Notes under the pieces: generated by a model
What the model was told of the DNA's origin: nothing
Databases searched by the model: none
Seen by the model: the letters and a program-made list of their open reading frames with translations, nothing else
Shown here: positions 32,550-43,740 of the stretch, one piece after another
How the letters are laid out: each line of letters starts with the position of its first letter
How positions within the stretch are numbered: the first letter of the stretch is position 1
Translations under genes and position numbers: made by a program
Assembly (NCBI GenBank): GCA_022494885.1
Contig: JAGVSM010000994.1
Coordinates: 124,001-188,000 of the forward strand
From: Micrasema longulum
Lineage: Eukaryota > Arthropoda > Insecta > Trichoptera > Brachycentridae
Length of the DNA: 64,000 nt
Direction of reading: 5' to 3'

Positions 32550-33270
32550 AGGTGAATGCGAAAATCGCGAGTCTGCCATTTTCCTTTTTTTTCAAACAGC
32601 ATAAATTTTTACACTTAACTTCTTGGGCAAACAATTTCAAATCAGTACTAGAAACTGTTCACAACTTTTTTTATCTAAACATCAAACAACATAATAATAA
32701 TCGTCTTGATAGTACTCATTATAATTGCTCAATATTGGATAGGGCAGATAATGTCAAATACCTAGGAGTAATTATTGATAAAAATTTAAAGTGGAAACAG
32801 CAGATAGAAAATATGACAAAATAAACTTAAAAGACCAACGTCTATATTCAAAACAAAAATCCGTAATTAAAATAATACTTAAGAATCCCGATACGGACAT
32901 CTACTAAAGAAATGTACCACAAATCACAACTTATAACATCAAAGCAATTATACGCTAAAACAATATTTGCTTACATATTCAAAAACTATTATTACTCATA
33001 TGAAAGACATAACCCCAACAATACAACTAATATAATAAGTAGATCTTCAAAACAAAAACCAAAACAAATTCAACAAATACAAACTAATAACTATGCAATT
33101 AAAATGTAAACCTTCTTCCACTGTCCATTAAAACAATAAGTCACGAGAACATGTTCAAAAATGTTATGAAAAATGAAAAGTGTAGACGGGTAGAAGTGAA
33201 ATGGATTGTCTCATTCGCCTAAACCAATATTGAATCAATTGCTCCATAAATGTACAGTTTATGTTATGTT
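32550..33270 (+). mobile_element. Jockey-like LINE fragment
   Basis: RADNVKYLGVIIDKNLKWKQ (32729 onward) is the post-catalytic reverse-transcriptase motif; SYERHNPNNTTNIISRSSKQ at about 33000 is the C-terminal basic region. Stops separate them. The 3' part (33110-33270) matches the reverse complement of 34880-35060. Confidence 0.75.
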
Positions 33271-34352
33271 TTTGTACATTAATTAATGACTATTGTATTG
33301 AAAATAAACTGTTTTTGAATGTAAATAAATGTGTCTGTATTACATTCACAAAGAAGAGAAAAATTCTTAATTTTGATTACAAACTAAACAATAATGTACT
33401 AATGAGAAAGCACGAAATTAAGGATCTTGGGATTGTTTTAGACTCAAAACTACTTTTTGAATCGCATATCAATAAAATTACCTCCAAAGCATTGAGCATG
33501 TTAGGTTTCATAATTCGAATGAGTAAATACTTTGATAATCCAAAGGCCCTTAATTCATTATATTATACATTTGTCAGAAGCCATATGGAATACGCCTCTC
33601 AGATATGGAATCCCCAGTATGCCATATATATAAGTAGAATAGAAAATATTCAAAACAAATTTATAAAGTACCTTAAATACAAAACCGGTATTTCTTATGT
33701 GTCTACTCTCACTGCCTCCACCTTCCATGGAATCATTTCTCTACAATACCGCAGAGTGTGTGCGGACCAACTACTGCTTTACAAAATTGTGACAGGAATG
33801 GTTGACTGTACAGAGCTGCTTGGTTTAATAACAATACATGTGCCAGCCAGGATTTGAGACGGTACCACCTGTTTCATGTACCAATAAGTAAAACATCGTA
33901 TGTTAAAAATGCTTTTTTTTCGTAGGACTTTTTCAATGTACAATGCAAAATTAAAAAAATATAGATTACACAAACATCACTCTGTCAGATTTAAAATTTA
34001 CACTAAAAATGTATTATGTAACTTGGTAGACATTATAATAATAAATATGTACATCTCCCCTCCCCTCTTTATCCTCTCTTCAAGCATTTTTGTCCTTATC
34101 CCGCCTAATTTACAGTTACTTGTTCTTAAAATAAATATTTAAAAAATCTTTGATTATTGAGTACATGAAAATAACATTTTTATATGTATAAATTATATGT
34201 ATTTATTTGATATGTAATATATTTTCTTTACTAACTTTGTATACTATGTGGAAATCTGTTATTAGTTCTGAGTTTATACACTATATCTGTTTGTTTACTA
34301 AAAATATGTATGTAGAACTGTTGATTTCCCAAATAAAATAAAGTAAAATAAC
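33255..34352 (+). mobile_element. Jockey-like LINE: RT C-terminal half and complete 3' UTR
   Basis: The ORF 33261-33857 reads NDYCIENKLFLNVNKCVCIT, EIKDLGIVLDSKLLFESHIN, ALSMLGFIIRMSKYFDNPKA, FVRSHMEYASQIWNP and IENIQNKFIKYLKYKTGISY, the thumb region of a Jockey-clade reverse transcriptase. Coding sequence continues in other frames to about 34140 (HHSVRFKIYTKNVLCNLVDI). The 3' UTR ends ttgatttcccaaataaaata; the last 200 bases recur inverted at 42225-42425. The catalytic motif is missing (5' truncation). Confidence 0.85.
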
Positions 34353-34439
34353 CATAAATACGTAGGGTTTAAAACTGTCTGAACATCTTGTCAATTATCT
34401 CTGTATATTAAGCCTTCTTTGTATCTCTCTCTTCAATCC

Positions 34440-34780
34440 GTGCCTCATATCAGAGGATGGTGATTACGCCTGACTCCAGGCATGGCTCGTCTGTAAACAG
34501 TCTCCCTCCATCTGGAACGGTCTTGTGCTCTTCTATAGGCATTCGTCAGTGATAATTCAGTGACTGTGCCGCTCCATCTTGTCGGTAGACGTCCACGCGA
34601 CCTTGTCTTTTCGACACTTCCCAGGAGAATAGTTTTCTCCAAACTATCAGAGTTCCCCTTGGAAATATGCCCAAAGAACTGCAGAATTCTTTTCTCGCAC
34701 ATGGATGTCTATGTCCAGTTCCTGGAGTATAGATGTATTCGTACATCTTCTTTGTATATTCTCACATGTAAAAATAAAAG
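34440..34780 (-). mobile_element. LINE reverse-transcriptase C-terminus
   Basis: Minus strand: EKRILQFFGHISKGNSDSLE, KTRSRGRLPTRWSGTVTELS, AQDRSRWRETVYRRAMPGVR, then a stop. This is the classic end of an insect RTE/endonuclease-RT LINE. It is uninterrupted over 85 codons. Insertion polarity is opposite to the adjacent Jockey fragment. Confidence 0.8.
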
Positions 34781-34864
34781 TATATTGTTAAGTGTCCTCG
34801 GCACGGGTAACCCCAGTGAAGTCGCATTGTTTTTATTAGCAATCATTGTTTATATTGGAAAAAA

Positions 34865-35232
34865 AAAAAGTACAAATTACATTACAAAACGCACAATGAA
34901 AATAACAAAACCTAACATAAGCTATACACTTGTGGAGCAGTTGATTCAATATTGGTTTGGGCAAATGAGACAATCCATTTTACTTCTACCTAGCTCCACT
35001 ATCCATAATTCTTTTAGCCTTTTTAAAAGTTTTCTCGTTACTAATTGTTTTAATAGATAGTGGAAGTAAGTTACAGATTTTAATTAAATAATACTTAAAA
35101 TCCCTTTGTCCGAAAGTAGTATTAGTTTGTATTTGTTTAAGTTGTCTTTGTGTTGAGGATCTATTGATTATATTGTTGTTTGCATGTGATGTATTGTAGG
35201 GGTTATATCTTTCATTTGAGTAAGAGTAGTTT
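34865..35232 (-). mobile_element. Jockey-like LINE 3' end, antisense
   Basis: Minus strand: SYSNERYNPYNTSHANNNII, then FGQRDFKYYLIKICNLLPLS and NEKTFKKAKRIM. Its UTR matches 33110-33270, so it is the same family inverted. The tail at 34860 is an A-run on + strand; a clean tail in the minus sense is not visible. Confidence 0.75.
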
Positions 35233-35425
35233 TTGAATCTGTAAGTGAGTCTGTTTGATAGTGGATGGGAGATGATTCCACAGCCGAGCGGCATGGACAA
35301 TATATGAGTTAGAGAAGACGAAGAAATTGCTGATGGGAGTTAAGAGGGTACTTTGAGAATCAAAACGAAGGTCATGAACTCCCGAGTCGGGGAAGAAGAT
35401 CCAATTGAGTCCAAAATTGACAGTT
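35228..35425 (-). mobile_element. LINE fragment related to that in SPARC intron 4
   Basis: Minus strand reads STLLTPISNFFVFSNSYIVH, then AARLWNHLPSTIKQTHLQI, matching the 26345-26596 product (TLLMPIHNSSFFSNAYSVHV). Directly fused to the preceding Jockey-like fragment. Confidence 0.7.
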
Positions 35426-35720
35426 TGAGATACAGGTAAAACATATAAAAATAACTTACGTTCAACTTATCATGACTATTTGTTCACATGAAACAAATAT
35501 CGATTTACGTTATTAACTTTTAATTTTATGTCCAAAGAGTTGGCTTATATATGTATTTCATTGCGTTCTTGACGATTAAAAAAAAGTGATGGATTTATCT
35601 GGATTGGCACAAAACCTAATTTACCTAATGAACTTAACTTACTACACACACTATCGATTTTTAAAATTCTTAATAGAAAAAAGTTAACAATAAAATGTAT
35701 TTTGAAAATAGTACATAATA

Positions 35721-36047
35721 CAGGGTGTTCATTGAACCCTGTCACATCCGAAGCCACGATGATCAGTATGAGCAAGAAGACATATTAGCACATTAAAATA
35801 TTTTTTGGAACGAATAAAATTTAAAAAAATAAAATATCAAAAAAAGCAAATGCTTGCTTACTTCTGCAGAGGAGAAATGAGGGGGGAGGGGAGTGCCTGA
35901 TACACGGAGAACCGAGCTCAGCAACCATTTGTTTTTTTTAAATATTTTATTTTTAAAATTTTTCTTTGTCCTAAATATGCTAACATGTTTTATTGTCCAT
36001 ACTGATCATCGTGGTTTTGGATGTGACAGGGTTTAACGAACACTCCA
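35721..36047. mobile_element. MITE with about 55-base terminal inverted repeats, TA target
   Basis: Left cagggtgttcattgaaccct gtcacatccgaagccacgat; right, inverted, tggagtgttcgttaaaccct gtcacatccaaaaccacgat. The element is flanked by TA, as for Tc1/mariner-type insertions. The core includes a G-rich patch (ggggggaggggagtgcctga) near 35881. No ORF. Confidence 0.75.
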
Positions 36048-36599
36048 TATAATTGAAAAAAAAACTTAAAGAAAATAATATACTATAGGTACTTTGATTG
36101 TAAAACATTTTTTCATACTAAGCTGCAAAAGGGCATATATAATATTTTTGACTGAGAATATGCGTGGTAGACAAATTATGATAAATAGGTATCTGAACAC
36201 TATTTTATGTCACTCTCTTGCAAATGCCTCCCCGATACTGTGGGAAGAATACAACTGCACGTTGGACTGATTTTGCCTGACTAAAATCGACAAAATCTGG
36301 ATTGGACTGGACAACAACTGGTTGTCCCGTTATCCACAAACTAAAACTAACCAATTTTGTTTTATTTTTTAAGGAAAGTATCAAAAGAAACAATTTACCA
36401 AAAAAGAAAAATAACAGACACGTCAATTGTAAACATTTATAGTATGTAAAATAATCACTGCTCTACTGCCATAATCCAGAAAGAAAATACGGGAATACGT
36501 TTGTATATACAAAAGTCAGACCGCGTTTCCTCTAAGAAGATACGTCTGGACTTAACCGAATACCCCCCTCGAAATGTAAACAAATCTAGTCAAGTGTCG

Positions 36600-36850
36600 T
36601 TTAAATCTCATTTCCACTATTTTGTGATTTATCTGACGACACACCCCGTCCCGGGAATGAGGAATTTCAGCCCTTTCATATGCGTTTTAATTAAAATGTC
36701 AGCACAACTCACTGACAACTCGTGACGTCACGGACGCAGTAATTCGAAAATTACGAAACCCCAAAAATTCAAAGCGATGATAATCCGATACATAAAGCTA
36801 TTGAAAAAAATTGTCTCAATTTGATAAGTTAATTAATAAACAACAAACGA
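36600..36850 (-). repeat. MITE-E part, reverse orientation
   Basis: actgacaactcgtgacgtca, ttacgaaaccccaaaaattc and aagcgatgataatccgatac match the reverse complement of 775-890. The flanking 36470-36600 resembles sequence near 4140-4210. Confidence 0.55.
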
Positions 36851-37403
36851 AAAACAATTATTTGACTAGCATATATTTATTGATATCCGTACCCAAAGGT
36901 GAAGAGCAGCTTTCGAAAAGAAAAAACTGGGTTTTGGTTTTATTATACACAACATTACAGTATTCTTCAGTCACCTGGACACAGAAATGTTTAAAGAAGT
37001 ATGAAACTACGGAGTCATGCGCAGTAATATAATTAAAATACATAGATTTTTTTAAACCTAGTTGACGATTTTTTTTATTTCGTTAATTATATTTTGATTT
37101 CATTGTCAATAAAATACATTTTTTTTACAAGAAGAGTGATACGGAGTGGCTCAACACATGTAGGCTTTTTTTGGCACTGTATTTAGTAATATGCAGAAAA
37201 CTATAATTGGCATATAATTTTGGTTGATTCGTAAATATTGTGTTATTTTATTGTAATGGTTGTTGTTTTCTTTAAATAAATAAATAAAATAATATTTTTT
37301 CCAAAGCCTGGATGGAACTAAACTTTACTCTACAATATCTACTCGTATTTAGCGAACATAATTCTATTGAAAAAAAATTCAATAGAGAGGGAAAACATTT
37401 TTG

Positions 37404-38206
37404 AGAAGGGAATATAAAAGTCTAGGCATTTACAGGGCTTATGAACTGTCATTGGCTGGTTTAAGTGGCCACTTTACATGCTGTGTAACATTCACCATTC
37501 TGCCCATATTTTAACATCTGTATTTCTTCAATTCTTTCGTGTGTTGATGTTTGTGAAGTTAAAGAGTTAAAACTTTTATTTATGCGGATGAGATTATCTA
37601 ATTAAATTATTTCACCTACATACTAGGCAATGCCTGAATTTTCTTTTTTTTTTCAATCTCTATACTTCTTCGTGGACCAGATTTATATTCCCTTCTCAAA
37701 AATGGTTTCCCTCTCTGTTGAAATAAATTTAAATACAAATAACTCCCTAGGGAGGAAATCCAGTCAGTCTGCAAGCATTTGGACATTTTTTTTGCACCAC
37801 AACAGGCCAGGAGGCCCAATAACAGTGGTGAAATACATCACAGAACACCCAGGCTTGAGAAAAATCACATTTAATTTTTTTGTGTTCTCACCGGGAACCG
37901 AACCCGGAACTTTTCGTGTGTGAGTCAAGCGTCTTGACCACTACACCACAGAGGCCACCAAACCACATACTCAAACATTGTTAAATTAACTACCCGGTAA
38001 AAGAAGAAGTATAAAAATTGGTAAATTGTTTTCAGGCGTTGCCTAGTAGGTGATTTGGTTCAGCCGGATGAATCTCACCCACGCGATAAAAGTTTCGGCT
38101 CTTTTACTTCACAAAAGTCAACAAATAGAAGAGTTGAAGAAATGTGGATGTTCTAATATGGGCAGAATGGTGAATGTTACACAGTGTGTTAAGTGTAAAG
38201 ACACAA
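37404..38206. mobile_element. FB-A palindromic element, both arms, with SINE-C in the loop
   Basis: Left arm 37404-37680 (aaaagtctaggcatttacag, ggtttaagtggccactttac, ttatttatgcggatgagatt, actaggcaatgcctgaattt). Right arm 37990-38206 is its inverse (caggcgttgcctagtaggtg, cagccggatgaatctcaccc, ggtgaatgttacacagtgtg). The centre contains the inverse of the element tip (cccttctcaaaaatggtttc) and a SINE-C. This shows the family is built as a large foldback. Confidence 0.7.
37793..37960 (-). mobile_element. SINE-C copy inside FB-A
   Basis: Minus strand head ggcctctgtggtgtagtggt, anticodon-arm cttgactcacacacgaaaag, B-box gggttcggttcccggtgaga, then body tctcaagcctgggtgttctg and ggcctcctggcctgttgtgg. 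The head is tRNA-like and well preserved. Confidence 0.75.
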
Positions 38207-38394
38207 CCCAAGTTTCGACCGAAACCGCGTCCGAAATTTGTTTTATTGGCCGAAATTGAACCCTCAGTCGTTTACTAGTAATGTTGTAGTATCGTTGGAT
38301 AATTGTTAACAAGATATATTGACCTTGTTCTCCCCAAAACATTGATTTTTCAATAACTAAATCACATCATATCATAACTAAGTAATATTCTCAT

Positions 38395-38565
38395 GGATGT
38401 TTATGTGTGTATATGTATGTTCATATGTATGTATGTATGTGTATATATGTGTATATATGTATGTATGGATATGTATGTGTGCATGTACGGGTATATATAT
38501 GTATGGATATGGATGAGGATGAGGATGTGATATAGATATAGACTTAAATATAGATATAGATATGG
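38395..38565 (+). repeat. Compound microsatellite (TATG/TATA/GATG/ATAGAT)
   Basis: Runs of tatgtatg, gtatatat, ggatatgg, gaggatgagga and tagatatagat in succession. No other function suggested. Confidence 0.85.
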
Positions 38566-39169
38566 TGAGTTAATAAATAATGTTTTTAATAAAATGCTTT
38601 GTGCCTATTAAATATGTACACACTTCTGTTTTAAATTTTGGTACTCCGGGTCTGTATTTATTTTTTTTTTATCTTGAAATTGCGTTATCATACATTTATT
38701 TTTTGCTTTTTTTTACATCTTCTAAATATTTTTTTGAAAGCATAAATTACATGTACTTTTTTTCGCTCCCTATATTTAAGTAGTAATTATTATTATATAA
38801 CCATGTAGGACTATCATATGATTAATTGTAAAGGATCTTTACCGACAAGCCATATTCATTGGCTTGGTGAGTCCAGTAAACGAAAATAATAATTTTAAAA
38901 ATGTTTTAAAATAACTAAAATGTAATATTGTATGTAAATAATAAATAAACAAAAAAAACAGAAATTGTGGAAATATTAAATAACTGTATTTACAGGTATC
39001 GCTACTCTAAAATCATAAATAAAAACTATTTTTTTCGGCATTGATGTATTATTAGAAGCGTAAAAATCTGCTCTAAATATTTAATACATTATCATCGTTA
39101 TAGGGAAATATCACATACTACGAATACCGATAAAAATATATGAAATGGATTGAGATTTAAATTTGTTGT

Positions 39170-39285
39170 AACAAAGAGGTAAAAATAAAATTAGAAAGGG
39201 AATATGGATAGTCTAGGCATTTACAGGGCTTATGACTTATCATTGGCTGGTTTAAATAGTTACTTTATACACTGTGTATTTATCA
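39170..39285 (+). repeat. FB-A fragment
   Basis: ggatagtctaggcatttaca, gggcttatgacttatcattg, gctggtttaaatagttactt. Breaks off into repeat G. Confidence 0.55.
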
Positions 39286-39289
39286 TTGA

Positions 39290-39540
39290 TATCGAGGAGA
39301 AATGTTTTCACACATAAATTTATAGAAGAAATTCAATAAAAGTACGTTCGTAGAAAAATGCGACGTTTTTGGCCTAGCTTGTTGTGAAGTCAAGAATTAT
39401 GATATTGTTCTACACAAATTTCAACGGCGAAGAACAAATAAACATGAATCGTGACGTATTAGGGGCGTGACCAATGGAATCACCGTTTTGCCGAAATTCA
39501 AAATTACAAATTTAAAAATATTTTTATGCTACTAATAATG
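39290..39540 (+). repeat. Repeat G, copy 2
   Basis: cgaggagaaatgttttcaca, gaaaaatgcgacgtttttgg, tgacgtattaggggcgtgac and tttttatgctactaataatg match copy 1 at 16790. In both copies an FB-A fragment lies upstream. A third, inverted scrap is at 40105-40155 (ggccacgcccctaatacgtc). Confidence 0.6.
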
Positions 39541-40164
39541 AGCAAAAAAAATTGTTTTTACTGGACAGTATTTCATGAACCTTTATTACTTAAAAAATGT
39601 AAAAAGAAAAAAAACGTGATATTTCCCTATTCTTGTTTTGCAAAAGTACCATATTGTGGTCGCGTTGTTATGCGCCACAGTGTTCCAAATGTATTCTAGT
39701 CTATTGGCAGCCACCACTGAGTTGTGAGTTGTGAGGGTATCCTGCGGATGATTTGGTTCACAACAATATTGTGATTCTGTCAAACTATTTCACCACAGTT
39801 CAACAACATGGCTGTGGAGAACTGACACTCAACTATTTCCAACAGATCCCGGTGCATTACGAGTATCTGCTTCAGTTAATTATTTGGAAGTCAATTTACT
39901 AATGGATTCACCGATAAAGTTATTACTTCCATGATTAATTATTAACGAGTCTACAATAGGGAAATATCACGTTTTTCTTTTTTTACAATTTTAAATTAGT
40001 AAGTGTCTATGGAATACCGTTAAAAAAATATTTTGTACTTGTTAGAGGCGTAAAAAATATTTTAAAAGGTATCATTTTAAATTCCCGCAAAAACGTTTCT
40101 TTGTACAGGCCACGCCCCTAATACGTCACGATTTGGTTACATTTTGAAATCCGTTTAAATAGAA

Positions 40165-40900
40165 CATCTCCTTTCTCTTCTTTAATCTCTCTTCCTTTTC
40201 TTTTTCCTCTTTCCTCTTTTTTCCTTTTTCCCATTGAGTAATAGCTTTTATTTATGGTAATTTATAAACAAATAAGTCGGGGGAAATCCAGATTTGTGTA
40301 TGTACAAAAAATACACATACCAAAAAAATGTTGTGTAATAAGATCTGGTCAAAATATAAGTATAAATAAATTGCAGAATCATCTGCAGGCGATTACTAGT
40401 ACTTAATTTAACTCGGAAGAGTCTTAAATACATAAAATAAAGTAATATGCTAATTAAAAATACTTAACTTCAATATCAATACATAGATGGTGCTCCAACA
40501 CGCTAGTGAATGCTTTCTCATTTAACAAGATATATACAAGAATCAAAATGATACCAATGTCGATATTCGCTAATAAGCGGAATGGGGAATGTTGTTAAAA
40601 CGTAAAGTGGCCACTCAACCCAGCCAATGACAGGTCATAAGCCCTGTAAACGCTCGAATATCGATAATCCTGAATTTGAAAAAATTCTACCTCATCTCTG
40701 TAGGAATATTGATAAAAAATAAATAAGTTTATTTCTATTTTTAAATATATCTTGAGCTTTTAAAAAAAAAATTCTATTGAATATGTTCTGTAACTTGAAT
40801 TATAAAAATAAAACTTTTATTTTATTGGTTGGTTGGAAGAATAAGCCCGCCAATGTATAAATAACATTATGTACAAAAAGTTAAATAAAAAATTTAAAAA
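40165..40900 (+). mobile_element. LINE 3' UTR split by an inserted element
   Basis: Left part 40165-40278 (ttcccattgagtaatagctt, atttataaacaaataag) and right part from about 40715 (aaataagtttatttctattt, attttattggttggttggaa, aataagcccgccaatgtata) are contiguous in the intron 4 LINE at 26100-26340, read on the minus strand. Confidence 0.7.
40279..40714. mobile_element. Insertion flanked by AAATAAG, with FB-A sequence at its end
   Basis: The insert begins tcgggggaaatccagatttg and ends at the second AAATAAG. The first AAATAAG lies at 40272-40278, so the duplication is about 7 bases. Its right part (40600-40700) is the FB-A right arm: aaagtggccactcaacccag, ccaatgacaggtcataagcc. Confidence 0.55.
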
Positions 40901-40979
40901 ATCGTTACGAATCTTCACGTCACGATTCGTCACAACGTCAAAATTTCTTCCTTACGTCACTATTTCTAGAAAATCTATC

Positions 40980-41370
40980 TTATTATTCATTTCAATTATG
41001 TTTATAAATACATATTCTTTGATCATTTTGTTTTTTTTATACAAGTATATTTTACTATTATTTTGTTGATTTCATGATACCATTAATTTGTATATTTGAT
41101 TATGTATGAATTTAAACTTGTATAATTTATATTTTAAAATTTATATCTGATAATGTTTTTTGCATTGTATTCTTTGGAATTATATTATTTATAACTTGTA
41201 CATTTTTTTTCTCGATTGTTATTCTATTGCATCACATGTCATTATAATTGAATCTAATTCATTTTACTATGTATTTTTATTGTTAATTATTATGGCTTGA
41301 CACGGCCATAGCCTAAAAAGCCTTAATAAGTTCATTAATATTTAACCTAGTGTTATTTTGAATGAATAAA
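40980..41370 (+). mobile_element. Tail-I, copy 2
   Basis: ttctttggaattatattatt, tcacatgtcattataattga, acacggccatagcctaaaaa and gccttaataagttcatta match copy 1 (19380-19520). Confidence 0.5.
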
Positions 41371-42224
41371 TTGTCAAGGCTCAATACGTCGCGTTTTTGT
41401 GGAGACATATTTTGTAACAATTAAAAAAGAAATTATTTATGAAAACTTTTCTCTACAATATCCATATTGATTTCGAATATACATTTCATTACGAATTACA
41501 ACAACTACAATTCCGTATTTTGCTGTAGTAAAGATATAAACGAGTGACCTTTCAGTCATCTCTCATATTGAGCAAATATATTGCGTTGTCCTCAACTGTT
41601 CAAAATAAACTGAATATAATCCGAGATAAGGTTAGGTTAGGTCAGACCTCAATACCAAACAAACACAAAAAATTGAACACGTTACCCTCACAACAAAATG
41701 ATGAATGAGATTCATGTGACTCTCAGAACAGGGTTACTAATTCTAGTTAGACAGTTTAAGTAATTTTATATAAATGCAATAATTTTACATATTTATGCAT
41801 TATAACATAAATAAATAATTATCTATAATGTTTTGAGTATGTGATTTTTTTAAATTTGATCACATGATAAATAAATATGGACAATGTACGTTGTGTACAA
41901 TGTACAAAAATATTTAATATGTTGCCACCTGACGTGAAAACAAGTCATAGAAAAAATAAAATTATGTTTTTATTACGTAAGTGGTTAGTAGACAGAACGT
42001 TCCTATATTGATTTATTATTTATGTAAAACATATTTTTTTATCTCTCGCTGAATAATTTATTTTTATTTTCTTAGGTTAACCTTTTCTTTTATTTCTATC
42101 TTATTTTATTTACATTTTTTAGATCTTAATTTTAATAGGTACTTTTAATTTTCTTATTATTTTTATTTTTCTGTAAATATGAACGGAAATTTTCAATTAA
42201 CTTTGTTTTATTTTTTATGTCGTT

Positions 42225-42425
42225 TTATTTTATTTTATTTGGGAAATCAACAGTTCTACGTACATATTTTTAGTAAACAAACAGATATAGTGTATAAACT
42301 CAGAACTAATAACAGATTTGCACATAGTATGCAAAGTTAGTATAGAAAATATATTAATATCAAATAAATACATACAATTTATACATATAAAAATGTTATT
42401 TTCATGTACTCAATAATCAAAGATT
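42225..42425 (-). mobile_element. Jockey-like LINE 3' UTR, 5'-truncated
   Basis: tttatttgggaaatcaacag, ttagtaaacaaacagatata, gtgtataaactcagaactaa and catgtactcaataatcaaag are the reverse complement of 34140-34345. Only about 200 bases are present, with almost no indels, so a fairly recent short insertion. Confidence 0.8.
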
Positions 42426-42589
42426 ACATTTATGAACACACACTATTTATATATGTGTTTAATTAAAAATATATTTAATTTTAATTGTATTATTTTACTC
42501 TATTTTCTAACTTCAAAAATATATTTTTTTTAAAACTATTTTTATCTGTTCATTATTTAATTTTATTTTATGTTCATTATTTTATTCGT

Positions 42590-42781
42590 ATACAGTATTA
42601 TATCTGTACTCTTTTTATTTGATTATTAATTAAAACTAATGTCTGAGCACCCGATGACAAACTATTATTGAATAGTTTATCGGAACAAAATATATTTTAA
42701 TACTTTGTTTTCTTTATAATTTATTAATATTGTAATAATGTGTATATTGTATTGAATAAAGACTCTATGAAAAAAAAAAAC
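42590..42781 (+). mobile_element. Retroelement 3' end with poly-A
   Basis: cacccgatgacaaactatta, atagtttatcggaacaaaat, gtgtatattgtattgaataa agactc and then 11 A. The polyadenylation signal just before an A-run is what a retroposed 3' end looks like. Source family not identified. Confidence 0.5.
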
Positions 42782-42929
42782 AGATTCAACCCATTTTGTG
42801 TATTACTGACACAATATTCATTGGGTCAAATCTTCCACAAGATATTGTATCATTTTCCGACTTATGTAATACAAGCTTTAGAGCTGTAACAATATAAAAT
42901 ATCATTAGCAAGTTTTTTGTACTTTATTT

Positions 42930-43140
42930 ATCACCTACCTTAGAGGATAAGACACGGGAGTTAAATTTTTGCCGTTTTCATGTTAAAAATGAACAAATTA
43001 TCGCAATAAGCTATTTAATACCTGAATAAAACACGGAACTCCACTTTTGTCATATAAATGCTTTTTTAATTTGAAATAAATAGTCCACTTTGTTTTTATT
43101 AAAAAAAACCATTTCAACATCTACTATTATTATCAAATTA
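42930..43140 (-). repeat. Repeat J, copy 2
   Basis: ccttagaggataagacacgg, aataagctatttaatacctg and atagtccactttgtttttat are the reverse complement of the SPARC intron 7 copy. The second terminus is not obvious. Confidence 0.6.
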
Positions 43141-43740
43141 ATCATTATTTTACATTGAAAGTTTTTTATAGATAGAAATTATCTCTGTTGGTTCAAAAGT
43201 AATCGCGCAATCAAAAATATTGTTTTCTGATTTTTTTTTACTCTTATTGATATAATATACATAATTGAAACATGTTTCTTTTTACAATACAATATACTTT
43301 GATATTTTTTTTATTTTTTATAGCTGTTACTTTCCAAAAAAGAGACTAGCTCTTATGCTAGGAGAGTGACTTACATTGCTATATTTGTTTAGTAATTTTA
43401 AGTTATATAATTTCGAACTTACAAGAAGAAAAAAAATATACGAAATAAAAAGAAAAACAGAAAATAATACAAAATACAGTAATACTCATTAAAATAGACA
43501 GCTGTTTTTACTTGGGTTCAAAAAATTTCTTTAAATTTACTTTGAATTTATTTACTGATATATTGGTTTTAATAGCTTTTAGTTCATTGGAGAGATTATT
43601 GCAATTTTTTATTCCTTTGAAAACAAAATTATTTTAATTTAGGAGTTTTGATACCATTTTAGTATCTAAGTGACTTATTCATCTCAAATTCGTTTATTTT
43701 AAATTAATCTTGTTTCCTGGACCTTTAAACTTAAATGTAG

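Noticed and set aside
37870..37960. Minus-strand tRNA-like sequence
   Set aside because: Belongs to SINE-C; the body matches 16231-16392 and the stem is imperfect.
38395..38565. Short regularly spaced repeats resembling a repeat-spacer array
   Set aside because: It is a compound microsatellite without unique spacers; CRISPR is not expected in an animal genome.
41628..41645. Telomere-like TTAGG repeats (ggttaggttaggt)
   Set aside because: Only about two units; far too short for a telomeric or interstitial telomere array.
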